A stretch of 64,000 nucleotides of DNA from a bacterium (lineage in GTDB: Bacteria; Ratteibacteria; UBA8468; B48-G9; JAFGKM01): contig JALNXB010000002.1 of NCBI GenBank assembly GCA_023230585.1, positions 47,849 to 111,848 on the forward strand. Reading direction: 5' to 3'. The position numbers and the translations under genes were made by a program. Positions 16,876-25,542 of this stretch are shown piece after piece; the stretch's first letter is position 1; each line of letters opens with the position of its first letter. The notes beneath the pieces are model-generated. The model saw nothing but the letters and a program-made list of their open reading frames with translations. It did not search any database and was not told the DNA's origin.

Positions 16876-17134
16876 AAAATGTTTCAGCTTTATTGACTAT
16901 CTCTTTACTATGTTTAGCGTTTCTGGGTTCAGCATGAATGAAAACTGCCTGTCCATTAGCAAATTTTGTTAAGTTTTCTTTTCTTATTTTGGTACTGCTC
17001 TGATCTAATTTATCGTCTTTAGGGTTATGGTAATGGATAACTTTACCGTCTCCAACGTAAATACCCATATGCCAGACGACACCATAAATTTTTCTTTTAA
17101 TTATGCTTCCCGGAATACATTCTTCTTTTCTCAT
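16688..17134 (-). CDS. LRAT-domain (NlpC/P60-superfamily) membrane-anchored protein
   Basis: The 148-residue protein has the circularly permuted papain-like LRAT signature: H22 in VVWHMGIYVGDGKVIHY with a second histidine at 34, and the nucleophile C104 in NNCEDFT. Family members transfer acyl groups or hydrolyse thioesters/amides. A hydrophobic helix at about residues 121-138 followed by KK suggests a C-terminal membrane anchor, as in eukaryotic LRAT-like enzymes. The substrate is unknown. A decayed copy lies at 14378-14660. The gene is convergent with the arsR cassette. Confidence 0.82.
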   Translation of the reverse strand: MRKEECIPGSIIKRKIYGVVWHMGIYVGDGKVIHYHNPKDDKLDQSSTKIRKENLTKFANGQAVFIHAEPRNAKHSKEIVNKAETFYKNPKDYNGKYNFVFNNCEDFTSTCFGNHSAPMKQTTKAAVVLVAIGTSLIVKKLLDTDKKV

Positions 17135-17345
17135 ATATATATTTTACCAGAAAAACATATTTTTTCATATAAAATAATTGAAAATAAAGACGATTGCCTT
17201 GTGTAAGATTGACAGAAGTTGAGAAATGTTCTTTAATATGTATATTAAGAATAAGTTTGAGAGGAAGTTGCTTACAGCGTACCATTGATAGCTAAAAAAG
17301 TGGTTAATAATATAATAATTTAAAATTATTATTCAGAGGAGCTTA

Positions 17346-18539
17346 ATGGATACAAAAAGTTTTGACCTCAAGCTTTGTCTAACCTGTAAAGAAAATCTAG
17401 AAAAACATCTGTTTGGAAGAGAGTTGAAACTATGCAATCTCGAGAAAACTTTCTCCTACCTAAAAACTAAAGACGCATTTTTATCCTGGCGGTTGCTTAA
17501 AAACCTTAAAACTTCAAAAGATTGGATTTTCAAAGATTTTTGGGTAATGCCTTCACGCTGGGAAATGCGTACTGACCTTAAAAAAACTGTTGGTGTTTTT
17601 TCTACCTTACCAGAAAAAGAAGTTGAAACTATCCAGATGCTTTATAAAATATTCAAAAATATTGAGGTTGTTTCAATTATTCTAAGATTGGTTGACCCAG
17701 TGAATTACGGGATTATAAGCCCACCTGTTAAATATGCTTTACAAGGTAGGTTTGATTTAGGTTGGGAGTATGCTGATGAGTACGTGAAATATTTATCTGT
17801 TTTGCGTGAATATAAGGAAAAATACGGTTTTGAACGAATCTCTGATGTTTCCGATGCTCTGTGGACTCTTGTTGAGGGGTGTCTTAGGAACAATGGTAAC
17901 CAGTGTGAAAATTTACAAGAGTTTAGGAATGAATTTTTAACCATAGAAGAAAATCTTATTCTGGAAGAAGAAAGGGAAAAGGGGTTTCAAGATAAAATAG
18001 ATAACCTAATCGAGGAGCAAAAGAATCTTGAGAAGATGTATGTTGTTGACATTGATAGAAGTGAAAAAGAAAAAGAAAAAATAAAAAAACAGATGGCAGA
18101 ATATGAAGAGATGTTAGAATCTGCTGAATTAGAGTTGTCAGATTCTCAAAATAAAATAGATAGATTGAGAAAAAATAGAAAAGGTTTCAACGCTGATTTG
18201 ATCTTTTCTTTAAAAGATTCAACAGTTGACCCAGTTGATAAATTGGTTCACGAAAAAGGTCATTACGTAGATAAGAATCAGAAATCTTTTTTGGATAAAC
18301 TTACCCGTTTTAGTAAGATAAACAAGATATTCTGGAGCGAAAATATTAATGTAAAACCGCCTAATCGAGTTACTAATATAAAAGATACAGGAGAGGTAAC
18401 CATAATCTATGTAGGGAGAAACAATTACGCATCTGTTATTAATGTTTTTCCTGTAGGCGACCTGCCAGATAAGACTCATGCAAAGTATTTTGCGTATCTT
18501 GTATCATCTTATATGAATATAAAAATACAAAAATTATAA
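17346..18539 (+). CDS. Unrecognised protein with central coiled coil, 397 aa
   Basis: The N-terminal half holds KTKDAFLSWRLLKN and a PVNYGIISPPVKYAL...YVKYLSVLREYKEKYGF...ISDVSDALW section that resembles the helical domain of small nuclease-associated proteins, but I cannot name it. Residues about 198-282 are a heptad-rich, E/K-rich coiled coil. A C-terminal domain (ending YFAYLVSSYMNIKIQKL) follows. GAGGAGCTTA precedes the ATG, and a TTGATA/TAATAT pair with 17-base spacing (from 17284) may be the promoter. It is the first of six same-strand genes that run to 24292. Confidence 0.6.
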   Translation: MDTKSFDLKLCLTCKENLEKHLFGRELKLCNLEKTFSYLKTKDAFLSWRLLKNLKTSKDWIFKDFWVMPSRWEMRTDLKKTVGVFSTLPEKEVETIQMLYKIFKNIEVVSIILRLVDPVNYGIISPPVKYALQGRFDLGWEYADEYVKYLSVLREYKEKYGFERISDVSDALWTLVEGCLRNNGNQCENLQEFRNEFLTIEENLILEEEREKGFQDKIDNLIEEQKNLEKMYVVDIDRSEKEKEKIKKQMAEYEEMLESAELELSDSQNKIDRLRKNRKGFNADLIFSLKDSTVDPVDKLVHEKGHYVDKNQKSFLDKLTRFSKINKIFWSENINVKPPNRVTNIKDTGEVTIIYVGRNNYASVINVFPVGDLPDKTHAKYFAYLVSSYMNIKIQKL

Positions 18540-18595
18540 ATTAACGCCGTTGGTTGTTAGGTAGTTATTCTCAGTAGTTTAACATAGGAGGAAGT

Positions 18596-19876
18596 ATGTC
18601 AAAGGATATTTTCAATAAAATTCGACTTGAAAAAGAACAAGAAGTAAGTGAATTTTTAGAATCAGCGTGGAATGCTTCTCTTATCAATAGAATTTTTAAT
18701 AGCCAAGATCAAAATAAGGATGATTTTTTGTATTTGACGTCTTATTTTAAAGGATATTATCTTCCTCTTAGTACAACAGTTGGTTCTGAGATATTTTCGT
18801 TATTTTATGGTTTAGCAAAAAAGATTGGGTTTAGCGATAAAGAAGTAAAATGTTTTATTGTTAGCCATCCTGATTTAAACGCATTCTCATTATATTCGAA
18901 CGATGCATCTATCCCGCATATTATTGCTTTAAATAGTAAATTGTTTGATGTGTTTAATCAAAATGAATTGGCTTTTGTGATAGCTCATGAATTGGCACAC
19001 CTTTTTTATAAACATTCTTATATTGATTCTACCTATGGGTTTTTATATCCACAGGAAGGAGAGAAACGATGTCCTTTACTACTGTTTAATAGTTATTTAT
19101 TTTGGCAGAAGCTTGCGGAAATATCGGCTGATAGGCTGGCTTTATTTCTAATCGGAGACCTTGAAACATCTATAAGAGCAATTGTAAAACTATCCTCGGG
19201 GTTAGCAGATAAACATCTAAAATTGAATATATCAAGTATTATTGACTTTGCAGTAGAAAATTTTAAAGATATGAATGCAAATCAAATGGAATATTTTGCA
19301 AATAAGATGAATACGGAACATCCTGCAAACCCTATGAGAATTGTGGCATTGAATAGGTTTTATAACTCTGGTGTAATGAAAAGAATATTAGAAGGAGGCA
19401 AAAATGAAGAAAGAGATTGCTTGCTTGATGGTTTAGATGAAGAGCTAACTGAGAAACTTGAAAGGTATCCTGCAAATGAAGAAGAAAGTACCCTGCTTTT
19501 TTTTGTCATTGCTGCAGGCATAATGATAATGAATGCTTGTGAAGGGTTTAGTGAGAACGGGTTTTATTATTTAAGTAATTTTGCATCTAACTACTATCTT
19601 TTTTCGATGGACTTAATACAAAATATGATGGAAGATAAAAACCTTCAAGAAACAATGGAAGAAAACGCAAAGATAATTAGAGAGAAATATCCCGAATTAA
19701 AATATCACGTAGTTGCAATTCTTGTTGAATTGATGCTAAGTGATAAAAGAATAACAGATGAAGGTGAAAAAATGTTAACTGATATAGCTTTGGAACATTT
19801 ACAATTTGATCCTCGGGTTTTAAATGACATTCTTGTAGAAAAGTTAAAGTTTTTTTTCAGACCGTTTGAGGAATAG
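18596..19876 (+). CDS. M48-like metallopeptidase with C-terminal TerB-like domain
   Basis: The zinc motif is H131-E-L-A-H135 with the third ligand E175 in AEISADR, the M48/Ste24-HtpX pattern. Unlike HtpX, clear membrane helices are missing around the active site, so it may be a soluble protease. Residues about 355-415 (KYHVVAILVELMLSDKRITDEGEKMLTDIAL) look like the acidic TerB helical domain. TerB domains accompany stress and phage-conflict systems. AGGAGG stands 6 bases before ATG. It follows the coiled-coil gene by 56 bases. Confidence 0.75.
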   Translation: MSKDIFNKIRLEKEQEVSEFLESAWNASLINRIFNSQDQNKDDFLYLTSYFKGYYLPLSTTVGSEIFSLFYGLAKKIGFSDKEVKCFIVSHPDLNAFSLYSNDASIPHIIALNSKLFDVFNQNELAFVIAHELAHLFYKHSYIDSTYGFLYPQEGEKRCPLLLFNSYLFWQKLAEISADRLALFLIGDLETSIRAIVKLSSGLADKHLKLNISSIIDFAVENFKDMNANQMEYFANKMNTEHPANPMRIVALNRFYNSGVMKRILEGGKNEERDCLLDGLDEELTEKLERYPANEEESTLLFFVIAAGIMIMNACEGFSENGFYYLSNFASNYYLFSMDLIQNMMEDKNLQETMEENAKIIREKYPELKYHVVAILVELMLSDKRITDEGEKMLTDIALEHLQFDPRVLNDILVEKLKFFFRPFEE

Positions 19877-20059
19877 TAAAATCTTTAAAATTTGTAATGT
19901 GAAATAAAAAAACATCACAACACAGGATTTAATAAGAAGGTATTGTAGTAAAGATTTGATAGTAAGGGAGTAGGGTGGCTTGAAATCATCTAACTATTAG
20001 TGAATTTTGTTAATAGTTTTTTTCATTGTTTATCCAATTTTCTTTTGAGAGTTACTGTA

Positions 20060-20446
20060 ATGAAGGAAACGACAAAAACTGAAATTGAGAGAATTATAGG
20101 TAATAGACATAGCGAATCACATCCTCTTCAGCGTAATAGTGCTGGTATGGAAGGGTTTTCCAGAATGGTTCCGCTTATAGATGAATTAGAGCCAGAGGAG
20201 ATAAAAGAATTTCTGTTACCGTTGATAAATAGTTTGCTTGTCCGTATGCGTAGTTGCTTTTCTTGTTACGCTAAGGGATTGGCATTTGCAGAATATTTTT
20301 GTTCGAAGAAATGTCCAGACAAGTCAATTTATTATTGGCAACTTTTTCAAAAACATATTCTTGCTAATCAAAAACATCCTTTAGGGCGTGATTATCGCAC
20401 AGAAGTATACAAGGAAATTATAAAATACTGCGTAGAAAAAGAATAA
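20060..20446 (+). CDS. Hypothetical protein, 128 aa
   Basis: I chose ATG 20060 with GAGAG upstream; an open frame extends 20 codons further back without a good RBS. The protein is helical and soluble, with a cysteine cluster in RSCFSCYAKG and a CSKKCPDKS segment, four cysteines that could bind a metal. No family is recognised. It is on the same strand as the M48-TerB gene, 183 bases downstream. Confidence 0.5.
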   Translation: MKETTKTEIERIIGNRHSESHPLQRNSAGMEGFSRMVPLIDELEPEEIKEFLLPLINSLLVRMRSCFSCYAKGLAFAEYFCSKKCPDKSIYYWQLFQKHILANQKHPLGRDYRTEVYKEIIKYCVEKE

Positions 20447-20649
20447 TAGGCATTCGATAAAAATGTATCACAAGATGCTAATATGGTGCTTATTTTCCCT
20501 TTATTTCTCAATTCGCAAACTCGACTTTGAAGGGGGGGAGTGTTTAATAAGATTAAGACTTTAGCTTTGTTTGTATAGTGGCGAAGAAGATGGCTAAAGC
20601 AAGTGAATTAGGGTTTAACGGATATTCATAAAATTGGGAGGTGTGAGAA

Positions 20650-20721
20650 ATGCTTGTAAGAATTGTTGGAGCTTTTGAACCTTTTTTGTTTATCAATGAT
20701 AAAAAAGCCGGAAGAAACTGA
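20650..20721 (+). CDS. Short leader ORF overlapping the next gene
   Basis: GGGAGG lies 8 bases before ATG 20650, which opens a 23-codon frame ending in TGA at 20721. It overlaps the start region of the zinc-ribbon gene in another frame. It may be a coupled leader peptide, or the true N-terminus of that gene cut off by a frameshift. The RBS fits this frame and no good RBS exists for the downstream ATG. Confidence 0.35.
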   Translation: MLVRIVGAFEPFLFINDKKAGRN

Positions 20722-21025
20722 TAAAAAAACAGATGAAACGAGACCTCAGCCATCTGTAAAAAAATCCATACAGCCAATGAATGCAAATATAAAGCCAGCA
20801 GGAGATGTAATAAACTGTCCATATTGTGGTGGTTACGCAACTTATGTAATGACTAAACGTTTTGGGACAGGTGTTAGTAATTTATCTGCAGGAATTCTAT
20901 CTGGAATGGTAACAAAAAGTTTTTGGGGAGGGTTATTGGGTGCAAGTATGTATTCGCAACATAACAGACCTACAAAATTATACAATTGCCAAGATTGCGA
21001 TAATCCTATAGAGGTTCCACTATAA
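20696..21025 (+). CDS. Small zinc-ribbon-like protein with glycine-rich centre
   Basis: The 109-residue protein begins with a charged linker and then has CPYCGG (about residues 42-47) and a distal CQDC pair (about 97-100), which together would bind one zinc. Between them, TGVSNLSAGILSGMVTKSFWGGLLGASMY is glycine/alanine rich and could associate with a membrane. ATG 20696 lacks a good RBS; translation may depend on the overlapping leader ORF. Function unknown. Confidence 0.5.
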   Translation: MIKKPEETDKKTDETRPQPSVKKSIQPMNANIKPAGDVINCPYCGGYATYVMTKRFGTGVSNLSAGILSGMVTKSFWGGLLGASMYSQHNRPTKLYNCQDCDNPIEVPL

Positions 21026-21150
21026 TTGAAATTTGAGACCTGCCCTTTTTCTTGTTCAGTTACTAATGTTTTGAGTTGTGTTAAAAAAGCAACAACTAAA
21101 GGCGTCGTATAGCCAAATTTGGTAAAAATATCTTTTTTATAGGAGGTAAA

Positions 21151-21363
21151 ATGGCAGAAGTAAGATTTGAAGTAGACAGATATACTAAGTTTATCCTTAC
21201 AGTGATTGCTGTAGCTTTGTTAGGACTGTTGTTACAGGGCTTCTTAACTCCAAAGGTTGCTAATGCTCAGAAAGAAATAATAAAGGTTAATATTGAGCAA
21301 GTTAGAGGCAGATCAGTAGATTCATACTCGACTCCTGCTATTAAAGTTAAACTGGCACAATAA
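21151..21363 (+). CDS. Single-pass membrane or secreted small protein, 70 aa
   Basis: AGGAGG precedes the ATG by 5 bases. After a polar start, residues about 14-32 (FILTVIAVALLGLLLQGFL) form one hydrophobic segment, with PKVANAQ just after; that could be an A-x-A-like signal cleavage site or an anchor. The tail is polar. Similar short signal-anchored proteins are common and unassigned. It lies in the six-gene cluster. Confidence 0.6.
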   Translation: MAEVRFEVDRYTKFILTVIAVALLGLLLQGFLTPKVANAQKEIIKVNIEQVRGRSVDSYSTPAIKVKLAQ

Positions 21364-21760
21364 TCTATAAACAATTGCTGGGCCTGAGTTTGATGACAAT
21401 GAATTTGTTTTTTACATAATAAAATGCAAAAGTAGGAGAAAGAATCTTTAAATATTTTAAGTTTCTTCTACAAAAGCAGTATAACAAAGGGCTTTGAGAT
21501 TGGAAGCAATGGATGTATGAATACCTCTATTCAAGATATCAAGAGATATTTATAGGTATTAAAGAATACATTGAATCTTATAAGAAAAATTTTCAAACGT
21601 AAATAATCGTTTTTTGAGAACTTAAATGGTAGGTGTAAAATTAGCTCTATTCAATTAACTATAGTAGCTTTAGATATTATTTAAAAATGGTTCGTATAGT
21701 TGTAAGAGAAACTATATGAAACAGTAGATAGAATTTTAATAGGTTTTCAAGGACATTAAA
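21364..21760. other. Intergenic stretch with a possible gene remnant
   Basis: There is no convincing gene in this 397-base gap. Around 21500-21603 one frame reads codon-like without a stop for about 33 codons (WKQWMYEYLYSRY...) and ends in TAA, directly after a TGA, so it may be the tail of a lost gene. The last 80 bases are AT-rich and may hold the promoter of the 843-residue gene. Confidence 0.3.
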
Positions 21761-24292
21761 ATGGAACAAACTTCAAGCACAAAGATTTCTCCTAAAGAAT
21801 TAAAAGATATGATGGAAAAAATTGGGAGTGTTGCTGCAGGATTTAAGGTTTTTAACGATGGTGTTCAATGTGTAAATAATGCTAGTTATTGGCAATATAT
21901 AACTCAAAGTTATAAGGGTGGACAATTTTTTAATTCTATAGAAGCAATAGCAAATTACTCGAAAACTCACCCTACATCTGTAGAAACTGTGCTAAGATAC
22001 CAGGGTTTTCAGTGGGAGGTATTTAATAAGTATCGCCCCAGTTTATTAAATATTAATGAACTTCCAGGGTTTACAGGTACTAACATTGCTGTTAATGCTC
22101 CTGGGAAAGATGTTATATCTTCTAATTTGTTAACAGGTAAGAAAGTTTTTATAGAATGCAAAACAGGTATAACTTCAAATACAATACTTCAAGGTGCAAA
22201 AAGATTATTTGAGTATCCTCCTGACCGTTATTTTGCTGTAAATGAGTCAATATACAATAAAGCTCTTGAACTGGGCATGCCAAAAGAAAGATTTATTTTT
22301 ATTATGCGTGATGAGGAACTTATCAACATTGGTGAAGAGCGTTTTAAGCAACTGGCACAAAACGAAGCTTTTGCTGGTTTGCATACAATGGGTGTTTTAA
22401 ATGAAGCATTCAAGGGAGCAGTCATAGGTGCTATTATTGGAGTGGGGCTTTCGACTATATCAAATTACAAGCAATATGTTAACGGGCAAATTTCTGAAGA
22501 ACAATTTGCAAAAATAATTCTTAAAGATTCTGCAAAAAGTTCCATTATGGGAGGTAGTTTTGCAATAATAAATATTGCAGTTCAATATAGTGCAAAAACA
22601 TTAGGGGTAGCGTATCCCGTGACAATACCAGTTATGATAGTTGTAGGAATGGGATTAAACAAAATTATAGCTCCAATGTTCAAAGAAGGTACGTATGCTA
22701 AAATATTGAGTGATTTACAATTTTATGAGGATATAGCAAAAGGGTGGATGAATTTTGCTAATTTAAGCTCTCAACTATTTTATACTCAAGAAATTTTTAT
22801 TGATAAATTAAAACAAGAAATACAAGATTTTAAAAAAATAGATCAAATTTCAAAAAATGTGGACAAAAAAATAATAGAAGAATTACTAACACATGGGGAA
22901 ATTATGAAAGAACAAACAAAATTATCATTGAAAAATATTGATAAAATTGTTGGTGGTAAGCGTTTTCAATCCAAAGATATAGATGAACTTGAATATACAC
23001 TTGCTGCTTTTGTTGAAGAAACTAAAGAGGATCCAGTAATGTTACAAGAGCGAATAGGGGACATTACTCAACTTTTAGAAGTGACCAGCAAGAATTTGGA
23101 ACAGATAAAAAATCAAAAATGGTTTCAAAGATCCTGGCATACCATAACAGGGAAAAATAAACATCTTAAATCAGTTAACGAAGAAAATCTTTTACAAGTT
23201 CAAAAAGCAATTCCTTGGTTTTTAGAAAAATTGGCTTCACAAAATACTGTTATTATGCAATCTGTTCTCCTTGCTTTAAGGCGTGCTAAAATAGCTCAAA
23301 TAGAATCCGAAAAACTTAAGATGTTTCTTTTGATGGTAAAACAGCAACTGAATTCTCGCCTTGAAAATATAGAAGACTCTATTGAAAAGATAAGTTTTTT
23401 CTCAAGAATAAGAGCAAGAATGTCTTTGAGAAGATATAGGCGCATTGTTAACAAAAACAATAAAATAATTGCTAAAATAAGAGATACAGTAAGAAAAAAC
23501 TATGTTTCAATATTAGATAAGGCATTATTGGAGCATATAATGTATATTATAGTAGACTCTCTAAACGAATTAAAAGAAATAGATGCTTTTTTTAAAAAAT
23601 ATTCAGGGAAAAAGATAGATACGGAAGAAATTATTGAAAAAATGGAAGAGAGTTTAAATATATGTCTACCCGACAAGGATTCTCTTTGTATTGCAATTGA
23701 ATGTGTAGTAACTAAATTTATTTCGTACCATAATAATAGTATTGTAGATAATTTGTTAACTCCACATTTATATATTTCATCAACCGACTCGATTTCTTTA
23801 GATACAAAAATTGATATGTTTCAAAAAGAAAAGTGGTGTGCTGATATTTTAAGCTCGTTAAAGAAGTATTTCACTCTTAAAAAGGAAATAGCAGTGTGTA
23901 GTGAAGAAGCATTATCTTTTTTCCCTGAATATTCAGAAATAATAGGACGGAAGGAATGGATGGAAATTTCTAAATGGGGTGCGGGCGGAGTTATCTTAGG
24001 TTATTTAGTTGGTGGGATAGGTGTTGGCATAATAGGATTTTTTAGTTTTTTAAGGGGTAGAAAGGATAAAATAGTAATAAAAAACTTTACATCAGCGTAT
24101 GATAAATATATCAATAAAATAGGACAATTAGAAAAATTTATAAATACTCTTGACAATATGTTTATTCCGATTAAAGAAGAAATGATTAATTTATCAATGT
24201 GTAAATTAGTTGCTATTTTAGAAGAATTTAATAATAAATCAATATTGATAAATAGTAAGTTATTATTAAATCAATTTTCATCAAATCAATAA
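21761..24292 (+). CDS. Large protein with PD-(D/E)XK-like motif and glycine-zipper membrane segments
   Basis: I know no named family for this 843-residue protein. Near the N-terminus, E86 (QGFQWEVF), D117 (APGKDVIS), E132-C-K134 (VFIECKTG) and Q144 are spaced as in PD-(D/E)XK nucleases. Hydrophobic glycine-rich segments follow at about 218-232 (KGAVIGAIIGVGLST) and 261-305. A long, E/K-rich helical region (about 320-700) comes next, then a third glycine zipper at about 738-764 (GGVILGYLVGGIGVGIIGFF). The architecture suggests a DNA- or cargo-acting domain joined to membrane insertion. Start ATG 21761 has a weak GGACATT upstream. It ends the six-gene cluster. Confidence 0.6.
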   Translation: MEQTSSTKISPKELKDMMEKIGSVAAGFKVFNDGVQCVNNASYWQYITQSYKGGQFFNSIEAIANYSKTHPTSVETVLRYQGFQWEVFNKYRPSLLNINELPGFTGTNIAVNAPGKDVISSNLLTGKKVFIECKTGITSNTILQGAKRLFEYPPDRYFAVNESIYNKALELGMPKERFIFIMRDEELINIGEERFKQLAQNEAFAGLHTMGVLNEAFKGAVIGAIIGVGLSTISNYKQYVNGQISEEQFAKIILKDSAKSSIMGGSFAIINIAVQYSAKTLGVAYPVTIPVMIVVGMGLNKIIAPMFKEGTYAKILSDLQFYEDIAKGWMNFANLSSQLFYTQEIFIDKLKQEIQDFKKIDQISKNVDKKIIEELLTHGEIMKEQTKLSLKNIDKIVGGKRFQSKDIDELEYTLAAFVEETKEDPVMLQERIGDITQLLEVTSKNLEQIKNQKWFQRSWHTITGKNKHLKSVNEENLLQVQKAIPWFLEKLASQNTVIMQSVLLALRRAKIAQIESEKLKMFLLMVKQQLNSRLENIEDSIEKISFFSRIRARMSLRRYRRIVNKNNKIIAKIRDTVRKNYVSILDKALLEHIMYIIVDSLNELKEIDAFFKKYSGKKIDTEEIIEKMEESLNICLPDKDSLCIAIECVVTKFISYHNNSIVDNLLTPHLYISSTDSISLDTKIDMFQKEKWCADILSSLKKYFTLKKEIAVCSEEALSFFPEYSEIIGRKEWMEISKWGAGGVILGYLVGGIGVGIIGFFSFLRGRKDKIVIKNFTSAYDKYINKIGQLEKFINTLDNMFIPIKEEMINLSMCKLVAILEEFNNKSILINSKLLLNQFSSNQ

Positions 24293-25005
24293 TAATGTGA
24301 AAAATCAAGATGAAGGTTAATTAAGCAAGTGCAATATAAGCTGAAAAGATAGTGACGAATAATTTAAATATCTACCTGTCTATTTGATAGCTTATACATA
24401 CAGGTTTTCGTACTTTTCAATTAAAAAACCTATTCTCTCATAAGAATAAATGCAAAATTAAAAATAAAATTGTTCTCATTTCAAAAGTTTCAAGAAGGAT
24501 ATTTGAAAACTTCGATTAAGTGGGAATATAGCTATCGTAGACGATAATAGATTTCTACCATATCTTGTTATGATTAGGGAAAAAGCAGGTCTCGGTTCCG
24601 AACCATGTTCGAACCCGGCCTCCATAAAAAAAGAATGGACCCGGCCGGATTGTGCTGGCAAACTACGCCATACAGCTCGACCTCAGCAGCCCATAGTGTA
24701 TGATTAGGGGAAAGACAGGTCTCGGTTCCGAACCATGTTCGAACCCGTCCTCCATTAAAAAAGAAATGGACCCGGCCGGATTCGAACCAGCAACCAACGG
24801 ATTATGAGTCCGCTGCTCTGCCCTTGAGCTACGGGTCCTAAATTTTTTTCTGTAATTCTTTATAATCAATAAATTACATTCTACTATTATACTATTTTGT
24901 TAAAAAAATTTCAAGAGCTAATTTTTTATGCTAAAAATTCTGTCTTGGAAAAGAGCGTGTTGACCTTGTTTATTCGAGATATGTTCCCTATATCAAATTA
25001 GAGAC
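24293..25005. other. Gap around tRNA with an 82-bp direct duplication
   Basis: Apart from the tRNA at 24767-24838, no gene is seen. 24570-24651 and 24700-24782 are direct repeats of about 82 bases, 130 bases apart. The second ends in the last 16 bases of the tRNA gene, so the first carries a copy of the tRNA 3' end (TGGACCCGGCCGGATT). The remainder is AT-rich. Confidence 0.7.
24767..24838 (-). tRNA. tRNA with CAU anticodon, probably tRNA-Ile2 (lysidine type)
   Basis: The minus strand folds into a full cloverleaf: acceptor GGACCCG/CGGGTCC with discriminator A, D-arm GCTC/GAGC, anticodon stem GCGGA...TCCGT with loop CTCATAA, T-arm GCTGG-TTCGAAT-CCGGC. CCA is not encoded. The bases GACTCATAATC, TTGGT and GCTGGTTC match the minor isoleucine tRNA more than elongator tRNA-Met, but I cannot exclude Met. 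Its 3' end is partly duplicated at 24636-24651. Confidence 0.85.
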
Positions 25006-25269
25006 TCAGACATTCTGTTCTTGTAGTTTTTCCTGTACCCACAAATTTATCAAGGTATCAGCAGAAATACCTCTCTTTTGTGCGATTGTATGGAGTTGTT
25101 CAGCTAACTTTTTATCTAATGCGTAATAAGTTGTTTCGGATTTGATATCTACATCAAATTGTGCTTCTTGAGTTTTATCCCAAACATCCGACAAATCATG
25201 GGTATCCCAAAAATTTCCAATCTCTTTATAAGACTTCGCTTTGGATAAATTACTTTTGTTGTTTTTCAT
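25006..25269 (-). CDS. CopG-type antitoxin (BrnA-like)
   Basis: The ATG at 25269 gives 87 residues. KAKSYKEIGNFWDTHDLSDVWD and the FDVDIKSETTYYALD...KRGISADTLINLWVQEKL segment are typical of the antitoxin partner of BrnT toxins, with a C-terminal ribbon-helix-helix-like part that binds operator DNA and the toxin. It overlaps the reconstructed 3' end of the toxin reading frame (GGAG upstream), the usual order toxin then antitoxin. With the toxin frameshifted, the antitoxin may persist as a relic or a regulator. Confidence 0.85.
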   Translation of the reverse strand: MKNNKSNLSKAKSYKEIGNFWDTHDLSDVWDKTQEAQFDVDIKSETTYYALDKKLAEQLHTIAQKRGISADTLINLWVQEKLQEQNV

Positions 25270-25542
25270 ATCTTTTTTTCTCCGCACGGCTCATATCCCG
25301 TGCCGATACAATAAGGGCTTCTTATCTTTCTTATACACAAAAAAGACAATAAGATAGCGACCGCTATCCGCTTGTCCCATTGCTGCATAAACATCCTCTT
25401 CTAAACGATATCCTTTTTCTAAGAACCTAAAATGAGGATTATTCCTAAATACCTCTTTTACTTCAGTTTGATTGACTCTGTGTTTGCGTAAAAGTTTTTC
25501 AATAATTTCTTCGAGCCAGATTAACCCTTCAATTTTTTTCAA
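25250..25542 (-). pseudogene. BrnT-family toxin gene with a frameshift near its 3' end
   Basis: The first 75 codons are good BrnT: HRVNQTEVKEVFRNNPHFRF, EDVYAAMGQADSGRYLIVFF. BrnT is a RelE-fold ribonuclease. The frame then leaves the family (KKPLLYRHGI stop at 25291). In the neighbouring frame the expected end follows at once, ALIVSARDMSRAEKKRYEKQ, to a TAA at 25250 that overlaps the antitoxin start. So one base was gained, or two lost, near 25312-25320. The truncated product lacks the conserved SAR...R end and should be impaired. Confidence 0.8.

Noticed and set aside
24476..24661. 61-codon minus-strand frame, similar to the one above
   Set aside because: It covers the first copy of the 82-bp repeat; the shared peptide comes from the repeat.
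24663..24869. 68-codon minus-strand open frame with a THNPLVAGSNPAGS peptide
   Set aside because: It is a translation of the tRNA gene at 24767-24838 and its duplicated flank.
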